A DNA stretch of 13,589 nt from Melioribacteraceae bacterium. Lineage in GTDB: Bacteria; Bacteroidota; Ignavibacteria; Ignavibacteriales; Melioribacteraceae. Below are positions 1-8,265 of the stretch, piece by piece. The notes under the pieces were generated by a model. That model saw only the letters and a program-made list of their open reading frames with translations, searched no databases and had not been told where the DNA came from. The DNA is taken from the NCBI GenBank assembly GCA_027858595.1, contig JAQICK010000217.1:1-13589 (forward strand), given 5' to 3'. Within the stretch, counting starts at the first letter, position 1. Each line of letters opens with the position of its first letter. The position numbers and the translations under genes are program-made.

Positions 1-37
1 TAAAAAAACATACAAAACACAAAAATTAAACTAACTC

Positions 38-120
38 AAGTTTAACATGGGGAGGACTATATATTGGCATATTTGGAGGGCAGCCAATTTATATATTTGT
101 CTTTACCCTGAATCGCTGAA
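38..120 (+). repeat. 83-bp element, left copy (inverted repeat with 13507-13589)
   Basis: These 83 bases are the exact reverse complement of 13507-13589. The match stops at 120; the bases beyond it differ. The copy lies 136 bases upstream of the ATG at 257 and points toward that gene. It can fold: TTGGC (64-68) pairs with GCCAA (83-87), extended by TATA pairing across a small bulge, and loop bases AGGG (77-80) could pair with CCCT (106-109). It has no long reading frame; the longest are about 26 codons. It could be a dispersed repeat, the end of a mobile element, or a cis-regulatory RNA or DNA element. The sequence alone does not decide. Confidence 0.9.
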
Positions 121-243
121 GTACTATTAAATACTATCTATTTGATAAAAATGTTTGTATTTTTAAAGCAAATTGGCACAAATTTTATTCCTTATTAGCC
201 ATTTAGCTGTTTATAATTTGTTGTCTCTGACTTGACAAAATAT

Positions 244-248
244 AGGAG
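244..248 (+). promoter_or_regulatory. Shine-Dalgarno site of the sensor gene at 257
   Basis: AGGAG lies 8 bases upstream of the ATG at 257 and supports that start. The 136 bases between the 83-bp element and this gene contain a TATAAT (212-217), but no convincing -35 box at the right distance, so I do not call a promoter there. Confidence 0.6.
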
Positions 249-256
249 CTAATATT

Positions 257-3200
257 ATGTTCCCTTTAAAGACAAGAAAAATTGATTCTAAATATCTAAA
301 GCGCTATTCTATAATATTAGCCACAGTTTGGACATGCGTTGTGATAGCTATTCTTACTTGGAACTTAAAACAAAACGATGAAGACAATTTAGAGAATGCA
401 TATCTTTATACAAAAGTTGGTTTTGAAAAAGATATTTTATACAGGCGTTGGGCAACACTACATGGTGGTATTTACGTTCCAATAACAGAAAAGACACAAC
501 CAAATCCTTATTTAATCGAAATTCCAGAACGAGATATTCAAACTCCATCCGGTAAAAAATTAACTTTAATGAATCCCGCATACATGACTCGGCAAGTTTA
601 TGAGATTGAGTCAGAAATTTCTAAGGCACGCAGTCATTTAACAAGTTTGAACCCAATTAGGCATAAAAACAAACCTGACGCTTGGGAGAAAAAAGCTCTC
701 GAAGCTTTTGAGAGAGGGATAAATGAAGTAGTTTCAATTGATTCAATTGATGGACGAGAATATTACCGTTTTATGAGACCTCTTATCACAGAAAAAGGTT
801 GTCTATTATGCCACGAAAAAGATGGCTATAAGCTAAATGACATTAGAGGAGGAATAAGTGTTTCTTACCCAATGGATTCAATAATTAATATTTCAGAAAG
901 CCATAATGCCCGTCAATTACGAATTTACTCACTCCTCTGTTTTTTTGGAATTTGTACTATTGTTATTGGCTATTTTCGGCTAAAAAAATTTGATATTAAA
1001 AGAACGCAAAGTGAATTAGAATTAGAATCTGCTTACGATGATTTAGAAGAAAAAGTTAAAGATAGAACTGCTGAATTATCAATTGCTAAAAAAGAATGGG
1101 AAGACATATTTCAGTCCATTGGTGCTCCTGCACAAATAATAGATATGGAACATAAAATTATATACATAAACAATGCTACTTTGAAATATTCGGGTTTAAA
1201 AAGTGAAGATTTCATAGGGAAAAAATGTTATGAAATCTTCCATTGTTCCAAAAATCCAATTGTTAACTGTCCTGTTGAATCTAGCATACTTGAGAAAAAT
1301 ACCGTTTCTGCAGAGATGTTTCTAGAATCGTTTAATAAATATTTTATTGTTTCTGCCACACCAATGTATGATAAGAATGGTAATATAGATCGTTTTGTTC
1401 ATATAACAACCGATATAAGTGCTCTTAAAAACACAGAAGAAAAACTAAAAGAAAGTGAACAAAACTTTAAAGAGTTATTAAAATCGGCACCCGACGCTAT
1501 TGTTCAGGTTGACGCTAATGGTTCAATTGTTTTCTTAAACGAACAGACAGCTAAACTTTTTGGATATGACACTGATGTGCTTATTGGTAAAAATATTGAA
1601 ATATTGATACCCGAAGGTTTAAGGCGAACCCACAAAGAACATCGAAATAAATATCAAAAACATCCAAGTACAAGACCTATGGGAAGTGAACATGAACTAC
1701 TGGCACAAAGAAAAGACGGGTCACAATTTAGTGTAGAAGTTAGTCTAAGTTTTATTCAAAACGGAGGTGATTTTCGGGTTACCGCAATTATAAGGGATAT
1801 TACAAAACGTAAAAATACTCAAAAGAAACTACAAGAATCTGAAGCCTATTATTCCGATTTATACAATAATGCTACTGAGATGTATGTATCAGTTGATGCC
1901 AAAACTGGATTAATAAAAGAATGCAATAGAAAACTTACCGAAATGACTGGCTTTACCAAAGAGGAAATTATTGGCAAACCGGTTTTAGAAATGTATCATC
2001 CAGATAGTTTAGAAGAAGCCAAAAAGGCATTCAATAAATTCTTGGAAACTGGAGTTGTGCGCAACATAGAACTTCAAATAAAACGAAAAAATGATTCTAA
2101 AATGTATGTGCTTCTTAATACTAATTCTTTCCGAGATGAATTAGGTAATATCATCAAGAGTAGATCTTCTTGGCTTGATATTACTGATTTAAAAATGATA
2201 GAGGAATCATTGCACGAAAGTCAAGAACTTTTTAGAAAAGCTCTTGATTTAGGTGTTGTAGGTATGGGAACAACACACCCAAGTACTTATTATTTTCTAT
2301 CAGCAAATAAAAAATTGTGCGAAATGATTGGTTATACTGAAGAAGAGTTGTTAAAAATGACTTGGGCTCAAATAACTTTTCCAAAGGATAAAGTTGATGA
2401 GGATACCTCCAATATGAAGAAGTTATTGAGCGGAGAATTGAACGGCTATGTAATGGAAAAACAATATCAACACAAAGATGGACACATGATTGATACTACG
2501 CTTTCGGTTCAAGGGGTTGCAAAAAAAGACGGAACAATTGATTATATATTAATCATTATTGACGATATTACTGAACGGAAAATAGCAGAAGAAAAACTGA
2601 AAATAGAGCAACACCACTTAACCAATATCCTCGAAAGTATGAGCGATGCTTTTGTATCTCTTGATAAAAATTGGTGTTACACATACATGAATGAAAAAGC
2701 GGGAAAAATATTCGGTAGAGATACAAAGGAAATAATTGGCAAAAATATCTGGACTGAATTTCCGGAAGGTGTTGGGCAACCATTCCAACTTCAATACGAA
2801 GAAGCGATGAATAAAAAGACCTTCATTCGGATGGAAGAATACTATCCTCCATATGATAAATGGTTTGAGAATAGAATTAACCCAACAGATAATGGAATTG
2901 CTATCTTTTTCCAAGATGTTACTTTACGAAAAAAAGCCGTAGAAGAACTTGAACTTACTAATTTTGAATTAAAAACCCTTAATAAAGTAATTTCTGAAAG
3001 CTCTGGCAAAATGGATATTAAGAACTTGATGACCTTAGCATTGGACGAGGCGTTGAATATTACTGGGCTCGAAGGTGGAACTGTTTGCTCGATTGATGAC
3101 AATAAATTACTTAAACTTATTGTTGAAAAAAATACTTCGGAGGCAACCAAATACGATTTAGAAATAAATGAAATTAAAATCGGAGAATGTCTGTGTGGCA

Positions 3201-3631
3201 ATTGTACATTGGATAAAAAACCATTGATTTTAAACAACAGGGACGAAGTCCTTTCTTACTCTTCCCGCGAAGCTTTACGCAACGAAAAGATACTTTTCCA
3301 TGCTGCTTATCCTATAGTTTCCAAAGACAAATCGACGGGCGTTCTATGCGTATTTTCTTATTCAGATATTAAGCCAAGCGAAAGAAGTTTGAAATTAGTA
3401 GAAACACTTACAAACCAAATGGCACTATCAATTGAAAATGCTTCTCTTTATGAAAAAACAAACAAGCAAGTGGAGAATTTAGAAAGTTTAGTTAAAGAAC
3501 GAACAGCCAATCTGGAATTAAAAAACTTTGATTTGAAAAGAATGAACACATTATTTGTCGGTCGTGAAATTCGCATGGTTGAACTTAAAAAACAAATAGA
3601 GGAACTGGAGGAGAAAAACAAAAAATTGTGA
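257..3631 (+). CDS. Membrane sensor: CxxCH (Tll0287/DUF3365-like) domain, five PAS, one GAF, no kinase domain
   Basis: A 1124-residue sensor. One membrane segment lies at about 18-36 and a second at about 222-242. The 185 residues between them should be periplasmic and end with a CLLCH motif (C182, C185, H186) followed by a GGISVSYP-type stretch, as in Tll0287/DUF3365-like heme-binding sensor domains. A coiled coil (about 250-280) leads into five cytoplasmic PAS domains at about 281-393, 402-516, 528-643, 655-772 and 787-891. A GAF domain follows (about 917-1063), then a coil ending in a GREIRMVELK tail (1102-1111). PAS1 has a Cys set (C324, C330, C338) and the GAF has CLCGNC (978-983). There is no HisKA, HATPase, GGDEF or other output domain, and the frame ends cleanly at TGA. 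It probably passes a redox, heme or small-molecule signal to a partner kinase, perhaps the next gene 85 bases downstream. Domain calls are strong; the ligand is inferred. Confidence 0.9.
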   Translation: MFPLKTRKIDSKYLKRYSIILATVWTCVVIAILTWNLKQNDEDNLENAYLYTKVGFEKDILYRRWATLHGGIYVPITEKTQPNPYLIEIPERDIQTPSGKKLTLMNPAYMTRQVYEIESEISKARSHLTSLNPIRHKNKPDAWEKKALEAFERGINEVVSIDSIDGREYYRFMRPLITEKGCLLCHEKDGYKLNDIRGGISVSYPMDSIINISESHNARQLRIYSLLCFFGICTIVIGYFRLKKFDIKRTQSELELESAYDDLEEKVKDRTAELSIAKKEWEDIFQSIGAPAQIIDMEHKIIYINNATLKYSGLKSEDFIGKKCYEIFHCSKNPIVNCPVESSILEKNTVSAEMFLESFNKYFIVSATPMYDKNGNIDRFVHITTDISALKNTEEKLKESEQNFKELLKSAPDAIVQVDANGSIVFLNEQTAKLFGYDTDVLIGKNIEILIPEGLRRTHKEHRNKYQKHPSTRPMGSEHELLAQRKDGSQFSVEVSLSFIQNGGDFRVTAIIRDITKRKNTQKKLQESEAYYSDLYNNATEMYVSVDAKTGLIKECNRKLTEMTGFTKEEIIGKPVLEMYHPDSLEEAKKAFNKFLETGVVRNIELQIKRKNDSKMYVLLNTNSFRDELGNIIKSRSSWLDITDLKMIEESLHESQELFRKALDLGVVGMGTTHPSTYYFLSANKKLCEMIGYTEEELLKMTWAQITFPKDKVDEDTSNMKKLLSGELNGYVMEKQYQHKDGHMIDTTLSVQGVAKKDGTIDYILIIIDDITERKIAEEKLKIEQHHLTNILESMSDAFVSLDKNWCYTYMNEKAGKIFGRDTKEIIGKNIWTEFPEGVGQPFQLQYEEAMNKKTFIRMEEYYPPYDKWFENRINPTDNGIAIFFQDVTLRKKAVEELELTNFELKTLNKVISESSGKMDIKNLMTLALDEALNITGLEGGTVCSIDDNKLLKLIVEKNTSEATKYDLEINEIKIGECLCGNCTLDKKPLILNNRDEVLSYSSREALRNEKILFHAAYPIVSKDKSTGVLCVFSYSDIKPSERSLKLVETLTNQMALSIENASLYEKTNKQVENLESLVKERTANLELKNFDLKRMNTLFVGREIRMVELKKQIEELEEKNKKL

Positions 3632-3716
3632 CTCGTTTAGGCACAATAATTTACTTTTAGTTTTTTCTTAAACTTCTATATACTAGAACATAAACTAATA
3701 CTAATTAGAGCTTAAT

Positions 3717-6146
3717 ATGGATGGAATTGCTTATAATCAAATATTTATACTGTTTTTACAATGCTTAATTGTTGCTGTATTACTTTTATCTTTATTTAAA
3801 CTTCGTTCGATATTTGGATTAGGATTATTATTTACAGCTTTAGGTGTATTTCAATATATGCAAGTATTTCTTGTTAATTCACTGTACATCGAAATATTAC
3901 CGGATGTATTAGTCTCTCCAGGATCGATGGTGTTATTCACAGCAAGTATTTTTGCAATACTACTCATATATATTAGAGAAGATGCTATTGAAGCACGTAA
4001 AGTAATTTATGCTCTAGTAGCTGCAAATCTTGCTTTATCTATTTTACAATTAGTATTTAGTTGGTCATTAGAAGGTGAAGGTGTTCATAACATTAACAAC
4101 ATACCAATGGAATTCTTTTCACAAAATGCGTTAATACTCTTGGTTGGAACTCCTATTCTTTTTATTGATGCTTTTGCAATCATATTAATTTATGAAGCTA
4201 TATCGCGTTTTGTTTCTTCACTTTTTTTTCGAATCCTTTTTTCTACAGTACTTATTCTCAGTTTCGATTCCTTGCTTTTTGCTTTATTTACATATGGTGG
4301 AAACGATCAATTTTCAAACGTTCTTGTTTCAAGTTTACTAGCTAAAAATTCTGCTGCTATACTCTATACTTGCTTGTTTACACTTTATTTAATCTATATA
4401 GATAAGGGTTACAGAAAAAACGAAACTAATTCCCATTCTTATCAGGACATTTTCAACTCTCTTACATATCGCCAAAAATTTGAAAAGGTCTATGCTGAAA
4501 AAGAAATTCAAGATATTAAATTTCAGAATAGCGAAGAGTATAACCGACTATTATTCGATACTTCTCCCACAGGACTTGCACTTAGTAAGATGGATGGCAC
4601 ACTTGTAGATATAAATCCTGCCTATGCCAAAATTATTGGCAAAACAATAGATGAAACATTAAAACTTAGTTATTGGGATATCACACCTGAAAAATATAGT
4701 TCCCAAGAGGCAGAACAATTAAAAAGTTTGGAAGAAAAAGGGAGTTACGGTCCATATGAAAAAGAATATATTCATTCGGATGGTCAGTTTGTCCCAGTTT
4801 TATTGAAGGGTTTGATAATTGAACGTGAGGGAGAAAAGTATATTTGGTCTAGTGTTGAAGACAGAACCGTAAGTAAGCAAGCGGCAGAAATGATTGTTGA
4901 ATCGGAAAGAAAGTATAAAAACCTTATAGAGCTGACAAACGATATTATATATATCTGTGATAAAGATGGCAATTATACTTTTCTGAATGATGCTGGCTAC
5001 AAAGCTTTAAAAGTAACGCCGAACGAAATTATCGGTGTAAATTGGAAAGAAACAATTAATAAAGATGACTGGGAGAAAAGCTTTGAAGCATTTAAGGAGA
5101 TGTTAAAAAATAATACTGATTTAGTTAATTTCGAAAACAGATTAGTATCAAAGAATGGGAAGGAAATAAATGTAATTCATAACGTTAGAATTATTAAAAA
5201 TGAGAAAGGGATGCCTATTGGTTTACAGGGTATTGCCCGAGACATAACCAACCGTAAAAAAATACAAACTGAGCTAAAAAAACACCGTGCCCATTTGGAA
5301 GAAATTGTTGTTGAGAGAACTCAAGATTTGAAAAAGAAAAGTACGGAACTTGAAGAAAACCAACAAGCACTTATAAATCTTGTAGATGATTTGAGTGAAA
5401 AAACAATAGAGCTAGAATTAGCAAAAGAGCGTGCAGAATCGGCTGATAGAGTTAAGTCATCTTTTCTTGCAACAATGTCTCACGAACTGCGTACGCCACT
5501 TAATTCAATAATTGGTTTTACAGGCATTCTTCTTAAAGAATTAGCTGGTCCTTTGAATAACGAACAGAAAATACAATTGCAAATGGCAAAAGGAAGTGGA
5601 AAGCATTTACTAAGTTAATTTAATGATGTCCTGGATATTTCTAAAATTGAGGCTGTTGAACTTATAGTTTCATTTCAACCATTCGATTTTTCTAAATCAA
5701 TTGAAAAAGTTATTTCTACTGTTCAGTCACTAGCAGAGAAGAAAAGTTTAAAATTACAATTAAGTATTTCACCAAACATTAAAGAAATTATAAGTGATGG
5801 AAGAAGAGTTGAACAGATTTTTCTTAATTTAATAAATAATTCTATTAAGTTTACTGATATTGGTTTTGTAAAAGTAGAATGTGAAATTATTGACGATACT
5901 ATTGTAACAAGAGTTATTGATACTGGAATTGGAATAGACAAAAATGATTTAGATAAACTTTTTAAACCATTTAGGCAGGTTGATTCAACAATTACACGTA
6001 AGTTTGAAGGAACCGGCTTAGGTTTATCAATTTCTAAAAAACTTGTGGAAAAATTACATGGTACAATATCTGTAGAAAGTGAACTTGGTGTTGGAAGTAC
6101 GTTTAGTGTTGTTCTTCCAATAGGAGAGGAAAAGAATTTATCGTAA
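3717..6146 (+). pseudogene. Seven-TM PAS sensor histidine kinase interrupted by an in-frame TAA
   Basis: Reading 3717-6146 in one frame gives 809 codons with a single internal stop, TAA at 5616-5618 (codon 634). The N-terminus has about seven hydrophobic segments between residues 8 and 228, resembling VUT/YhhQ-type membrane sensor modules (tentative). Two PAS domains (about 272-388 and 398-512) and a coiled coil follow. The HisKA H-box is SHELRTPLN with H589. Beyond the stop the same frame encodes DVLDISKIEA, an N-box (about 700-710, NLINNS), G1 DTGIGI (735-740) and G2 GTGLGLSI (765-772), ending at TAA 6144-6146. All ATPase motifs are intact. There is no in-frame ATG, GTG or TTG after the stop until a GTG at codon 777, so the ATP-binding half cannot easily be made alone. 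The product is probably a 633-residue protein without catalytic domain, unless the stop is a sequencing error or is read through. The downstream receiver at 6814 is the likely former partner. Confidence 0.85.
5616..5618 (+). other. Premature stop codon separating HisKA from HATPase
   Basis: TAA stands where kinases of this kind have Leu in the HLLxLINDVLDISKIEA stretch. A T-to-A change at 5617 (TTA to TAA) explains it, giving L-F-N-D. A local one-base shift of a T (TTAATT to TAATTT) would explain it equally well and would restore L-I-N-D. No other lesion is seen in the gene. Confidence 0.8.
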
Positions 6147-6244
6147 ATTGCTATCTTGGCGTGAAAAGAATCTCTCGCAAAGTCGCAAAGCTCGCAAAGA
6201 GATTTAAAAAACAAACTTGACGTTCTTAGTGTCTTTGAGTGAAA
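6146..6244 (+). repeat. 99-bp direct repeat, copy A
   Basis: It aligns without gaps to 6641-6739 with 8 mismatches in 99 bases by hand count. It contains three tandem CGCAAAG units (6176-6197) enclosed by TCTC and GAGA, and ends in a stretch of the form CTTAGTGTCTTTGAGTGAAA. It sits upstream of the GxxExxY ATG at 6256. Confidence 0.9.
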
Positions 6245-6255
6245 TTTTTAAAAAT

Positions 6256-6639
6256 ATGACTGAAAATGAGATTGCAAAAATAATTGTTAATAGTGCTTTT
6301 AAAGTTCATACTTCTCTTGGACCTGGTCTGCTTGAATCGGTATATGAAAAAGTTTTGGCATACGAAATTGATAAGCAAGGATTAGTTGTTGAGCGTCAAG
6401 TACCGATGCAAGTTAAATATGATGATTTTACTTTTGATGAAGGATACCGTGCTGATTTAATTATTGAAAATAAAGTTATAATTGAATTAAAGTCAATTGA
6501 AACATTAGCACCTGTGCATTATAAACAATTGCTCACATACTTACGAATTTCAGATTTAAGACTTGGTCTTTTAATAAATTTCAATGAAGCTCTAATAAAA
6601 AATGGGATACATAGAATAGTAAATGGATTAAAGGAATGA
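6256..6639 (+). CDS. GxxExxY family protein (PD-(D/E)xK nuclease-like fold)
   Basis: A 127-residue protein with the family motif GLLESVY (G24, E27, Y30) and a PD-(D/E)xK-like core: D67, then ELK with E77 and K79. This fits the GxxExxY family in size and layout. Its function is not established; the fold suggests nucleic-acid binding or cleavage. I chose the ATG at 6256 because the frame's longer start, a TTG at 6217, lies inside repeat copy A and would add 13 residues unlike the family. The gene is enclosed by the two 99-bp repeats and does not belong to the signalling genes around it. Only a weak purine stretch precedes the ATG, so expression may be low. Confidence 0.85.
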   Translation: MTENEIAKIIVNSAFKVHTSLGPGLLESVYEKVLAYEIDKQGLVVERQVPMQVKYDDFTFDEGYRADLIIENKVIIELKSIETLAPVHYKQLLTYLRISDLRLGLLINFNEALIKNGIHRIVNGLKE

Positions 6640-6640
6640 G

Positions 6641-6739
6641 AATTGCTATCTTGGTGTAGTAAGAATCTCTCGCAAAGTAGCAAAGCTCGCAAAGAGATTT
6701 TAAAAACAAACTTGGCGTTCTTAGTGTATTTGAGTGAAA
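6641..6739 (+). repeat. 99-bp direct repeat, copy B
   Basis: Partner of 6146-6244, about 92% identical, with the same three CGCAAAG units (one separated by AGTAG rather than AGTCG). It starts two bases after the GxxExxY stop codon. Confidence 0.9.
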
Positions 6740-6752
6740 AGGTTCTCTCACA

Positions 6753-6779
6753 AATTGCGTTCTTGGAGTCTTGGCGTGA
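6753..6779 (+). repeat. Partial third repeat unit
   Basis: This stretch resembles the first part of copies A and B: it begins AATTGC, then has CTTGGAGTCTTGGCGTGA against CTATCTTGGCGTGA in copy A. It looks like a decayed or partial extra unit between copy B and the receiver gene. Confidence 0.45.
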
Positions 6780-6798
6780 TACGCTCTTTCTTTATACT
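6771..6798 (+). promoter_or_regulatory. Possible sigma70-like promoter at the repeat edge
   Basis: TTGGCG (6771-6776) and TATACT (6793-6798) are separated by 16 bases, which would start a transcript just before the receiver ATG at 6814. The -35 half comes from repeat-like sequence. With so short a leader and in AT-rich DNA, this could be chance. Confidence 0.25.
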
Positions 6799-6813
6799 TA
6801 AAATGGGAAAATA

Positions 6814-7188
6814 ATGAAAACAAAAATTTTAATAATTGAGGACAACATACAAAACATGTATATGCTTGCGTTTCTTTTGGAGGAGAACAATTACGAAGTA
6901 ATTCAAGCATTCACGGGCGAAGATGGAATTACTTCAGCAATAAAAAACCAACCAGATATTATACTACTAGATATACAATTACCAGAAATGGATGGTTACA
7001 CTGTTGCTCGTAAATTAAGAGGATGTGAGGACTTAAAAAATACTCCAATTATAGCTGTTACATCTTATGCAATGCTCGGCGATAAAGAAAGAGTTCTAGC
7101 AGCAGGTGCAACAGGATATATTGAGAAACCTGTTGATCCAGAAAATTTTATTGCTAAAATGAAAGAAATAATAAACACAGCTAAATGA
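6814..7188 (+). CDS. Stand-alone response regulator receiver (DivK-like)
   Basis: A 124-residue single receiver domain with every expected residue: acidic pair E9-D10, phospho-acceptor D53 in LLDIQLPEMDG, T83 in AVTSYA, and K105 in EKP. There is no output domain. Its length and sequence resemble DivK-type receivers encoded beside hybrid or PAS kinases. The ATG at 6814 is preceded by GGGA (6805-6808). The stop overlaps the Shine-Dalgarno of the next gene, so the two are surely co-transcribed. Its likely original donor is the interrupted kinase upstream, now separated from it by the GxxExxY module. The kinase at 8266 is an alternative donor. Confidence 0.93.
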   Translation: MKTKILIIEDNIQNMYMLAFLLEENNYEVIQAFTGEDGITSAIKNQPDIILLDIQLPEMDGYTVARKLRGCEDLKNTPIIAVTSYAMLGDKERVLAAGATGYIEKPVDPENFIAKMKEIINTAK

Positions 7189-7195
7189 GGAAATC

Positions 7196-8212
7196 ATGAA
7201 AACTAAAATTCTAATTGTTGATGACAAAGAAGAAAATCTTTATTTGCTCGAAAGTCTTTTGCAGGGATACGGATACACCGTTACTTCCACTATCAATGGT
7301 GAAGAAGCTTTGGAATCTGCAATAAATAATCCACCAGATTTAATTATTAGCGATATTCTTATGCCAGTAATGGATGGTTTCACTTTATGTAAAAAGTGGA
7401 AAGCACATGATCTTCTTAAAAATATTCCTTTTGTTTTTTACACCGCAACTTATACTGATCCTAAAGATGAAGTTTTTGCTCTCCGAATAGGTGCGGATAG
7501 GTTTATTCTTAAACCCAGTGACCCAGATACGTTTATTGAAATTATAAAGGATGTTTTAATAACTATTGAAAAAAACAATACTCATCCACATGAACTAATA
7601 GATGAATCTGAAACTATTGTCTTAAAAGAATATAATGAAGTTCTAGTAAGAAAACTTGAAAACAAGATGAACGACACAGAAATAGCTCTAAAAGAGTTGT
7701 GGAAATCTAAAGAGAAATATAAAGCAGTAATTTCTTGTGCAAGTGATGCTATAATATCTGTCAATTCAGAAAGTATTATTACTTCATTTAATGAATCGGC
7801 AACAAGAATGTTTAATTATAAAGAGAAAGATATTATTGGTCAACCAATATCTACAATAATACCTCAACACTTGATAGAAGAACGTGAAGAAATGGATTTA
7901 AAAGTAATGAAGGACAAATACTTAAAATCATTTGAAACTGATAGAATGAGGCGAGATGGTTCTCTTTTTCCAGCAGAAGTTTCTCTAGGGCTTATGAAAG
8001 ATGAAGGTAAAGAACGAATAGGAATTGTTGGAATTATTCGCGATATAACTCAACGAAAAGAATCTGAAAAAAAGATTTTGGACCAATTAGATGAACTACG
8101 AAGATGGCAAAATATCTTTCTTGGAAGAGAAGGTAGAGTATTAGAGCTAAAAAAAGAAGTAAATGAATTGCTTGAAAAATTAGGTGAACCAAAAAAATAC
8201 GATAAACAATAA
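7196..8212 (+). CDS. Receiver-PAS protein with GRExRxxELK coiled tail
   Basis: A 338-residue protein. The receiver (about 3-123) has D9-D10, D53 in ISDILMPVMDG, T83 and K106. A helical linker (about 135-171) leads to one PAS domain (about 172-286, ending IIRDITQRK). A helical tail carries GREGRVLELKKEVNELLEKLG (from 310), closely related in pattern to the tail of the sensor at 257. No kinase, DNA-binding or enzymatic domain is present. It may be a phosphorylation-controlled adaptor whose tail binds a kinase or another PAS protein; this is inference. It starts 7 bases after the upstream receiver, with GAGG (7187-7190) overlapping that gene's TGA. The next gene starts about 50 bases on. Confidence 0.9.
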   Translation: MKTKILIVDDKEENLYLLESLLQGYGYTVTSTINGEEALESAINNPPDLIISDILMPVMDGFTLCKKWKAHDLLKNIPFVFYTATYTDPKDEVFALRIGADRFILKPSDPDTFIEIIKDVLITIEKNNTHPHELIDESETIVLKEYNEVLVRKLENKMNDTEIALKELWKSKEKYKAVISCASDAIISVNSESIITSFNESATRMFNYKEKDIIGQPISTIIPQHLIEEREEMDLKVMKDKYLKSFETDRMRRDGSLFPAEVSLGLMKDEGKERIGIVGIIRDITQRKESEKKILDQLDELRRWQNIFLGREGRVLELKKEVNELLEKLGEPKKYDKQ

Positions 8213-8265
8213 AAATTATTTTCTTTTACAATAACTTACTTGCAAAAGCTCAATTGGAAAATACT

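Larger units (their letters stand above)
6146..6739 (+). mobile_element. Direct-repeat-bounded module carrying a GxxExxY gene
   Basis: A 594-bp unit consisting of a 99-bp repeat (6146-6244), a single GxxExxY gene and a second 99-bp repeat (6641-6739). The left repeat starts on the last base of the interrupted kinase stop codon; the right one starts two bases after the GxxExxY stop. Genes of this family are often found in comparable repeat settings in environmental genomes (from general knowledge). No transposase is present, so the means of movement is unknown. The placement between a kinase and a receiver suggests insertion into a former two-gene unit without loss of coding sequence at either side. 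Confidence 0.5.

Noticed and set aside
173..189. Sigma54-like TTGGCAC upstream of the sensor
   Set aside because: The -12 half with its required GC is missing at the proper distance.
3632..3716. Short repeats ACTAATACTAAT and a 5-bp palindrome before the kinase ATG
   Set aside because: Too short and AT-rich to be meaningful; no terminator or clear promoter is seen in this 85-base gap.
5616..5618. Recoding of the kinase stop as selenocysteine or pyrrolysine
   Set aside because: The codon is TAA; those use TGA and TAG, and the position is normally a plain Leu.
6217..6255. TTG start that would lengthen the GxxExxY protein by 13 residues
   Set aside because: It lies inside repeat copy A and has no ribosome site; the ATG at 6256 gives the usual family length.
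6146..6739. CRISPR-like repeat array
   Set aside because: There are only two long repeats enclosing a gene, without regular spacers; the CGCAAAG units are back to back.
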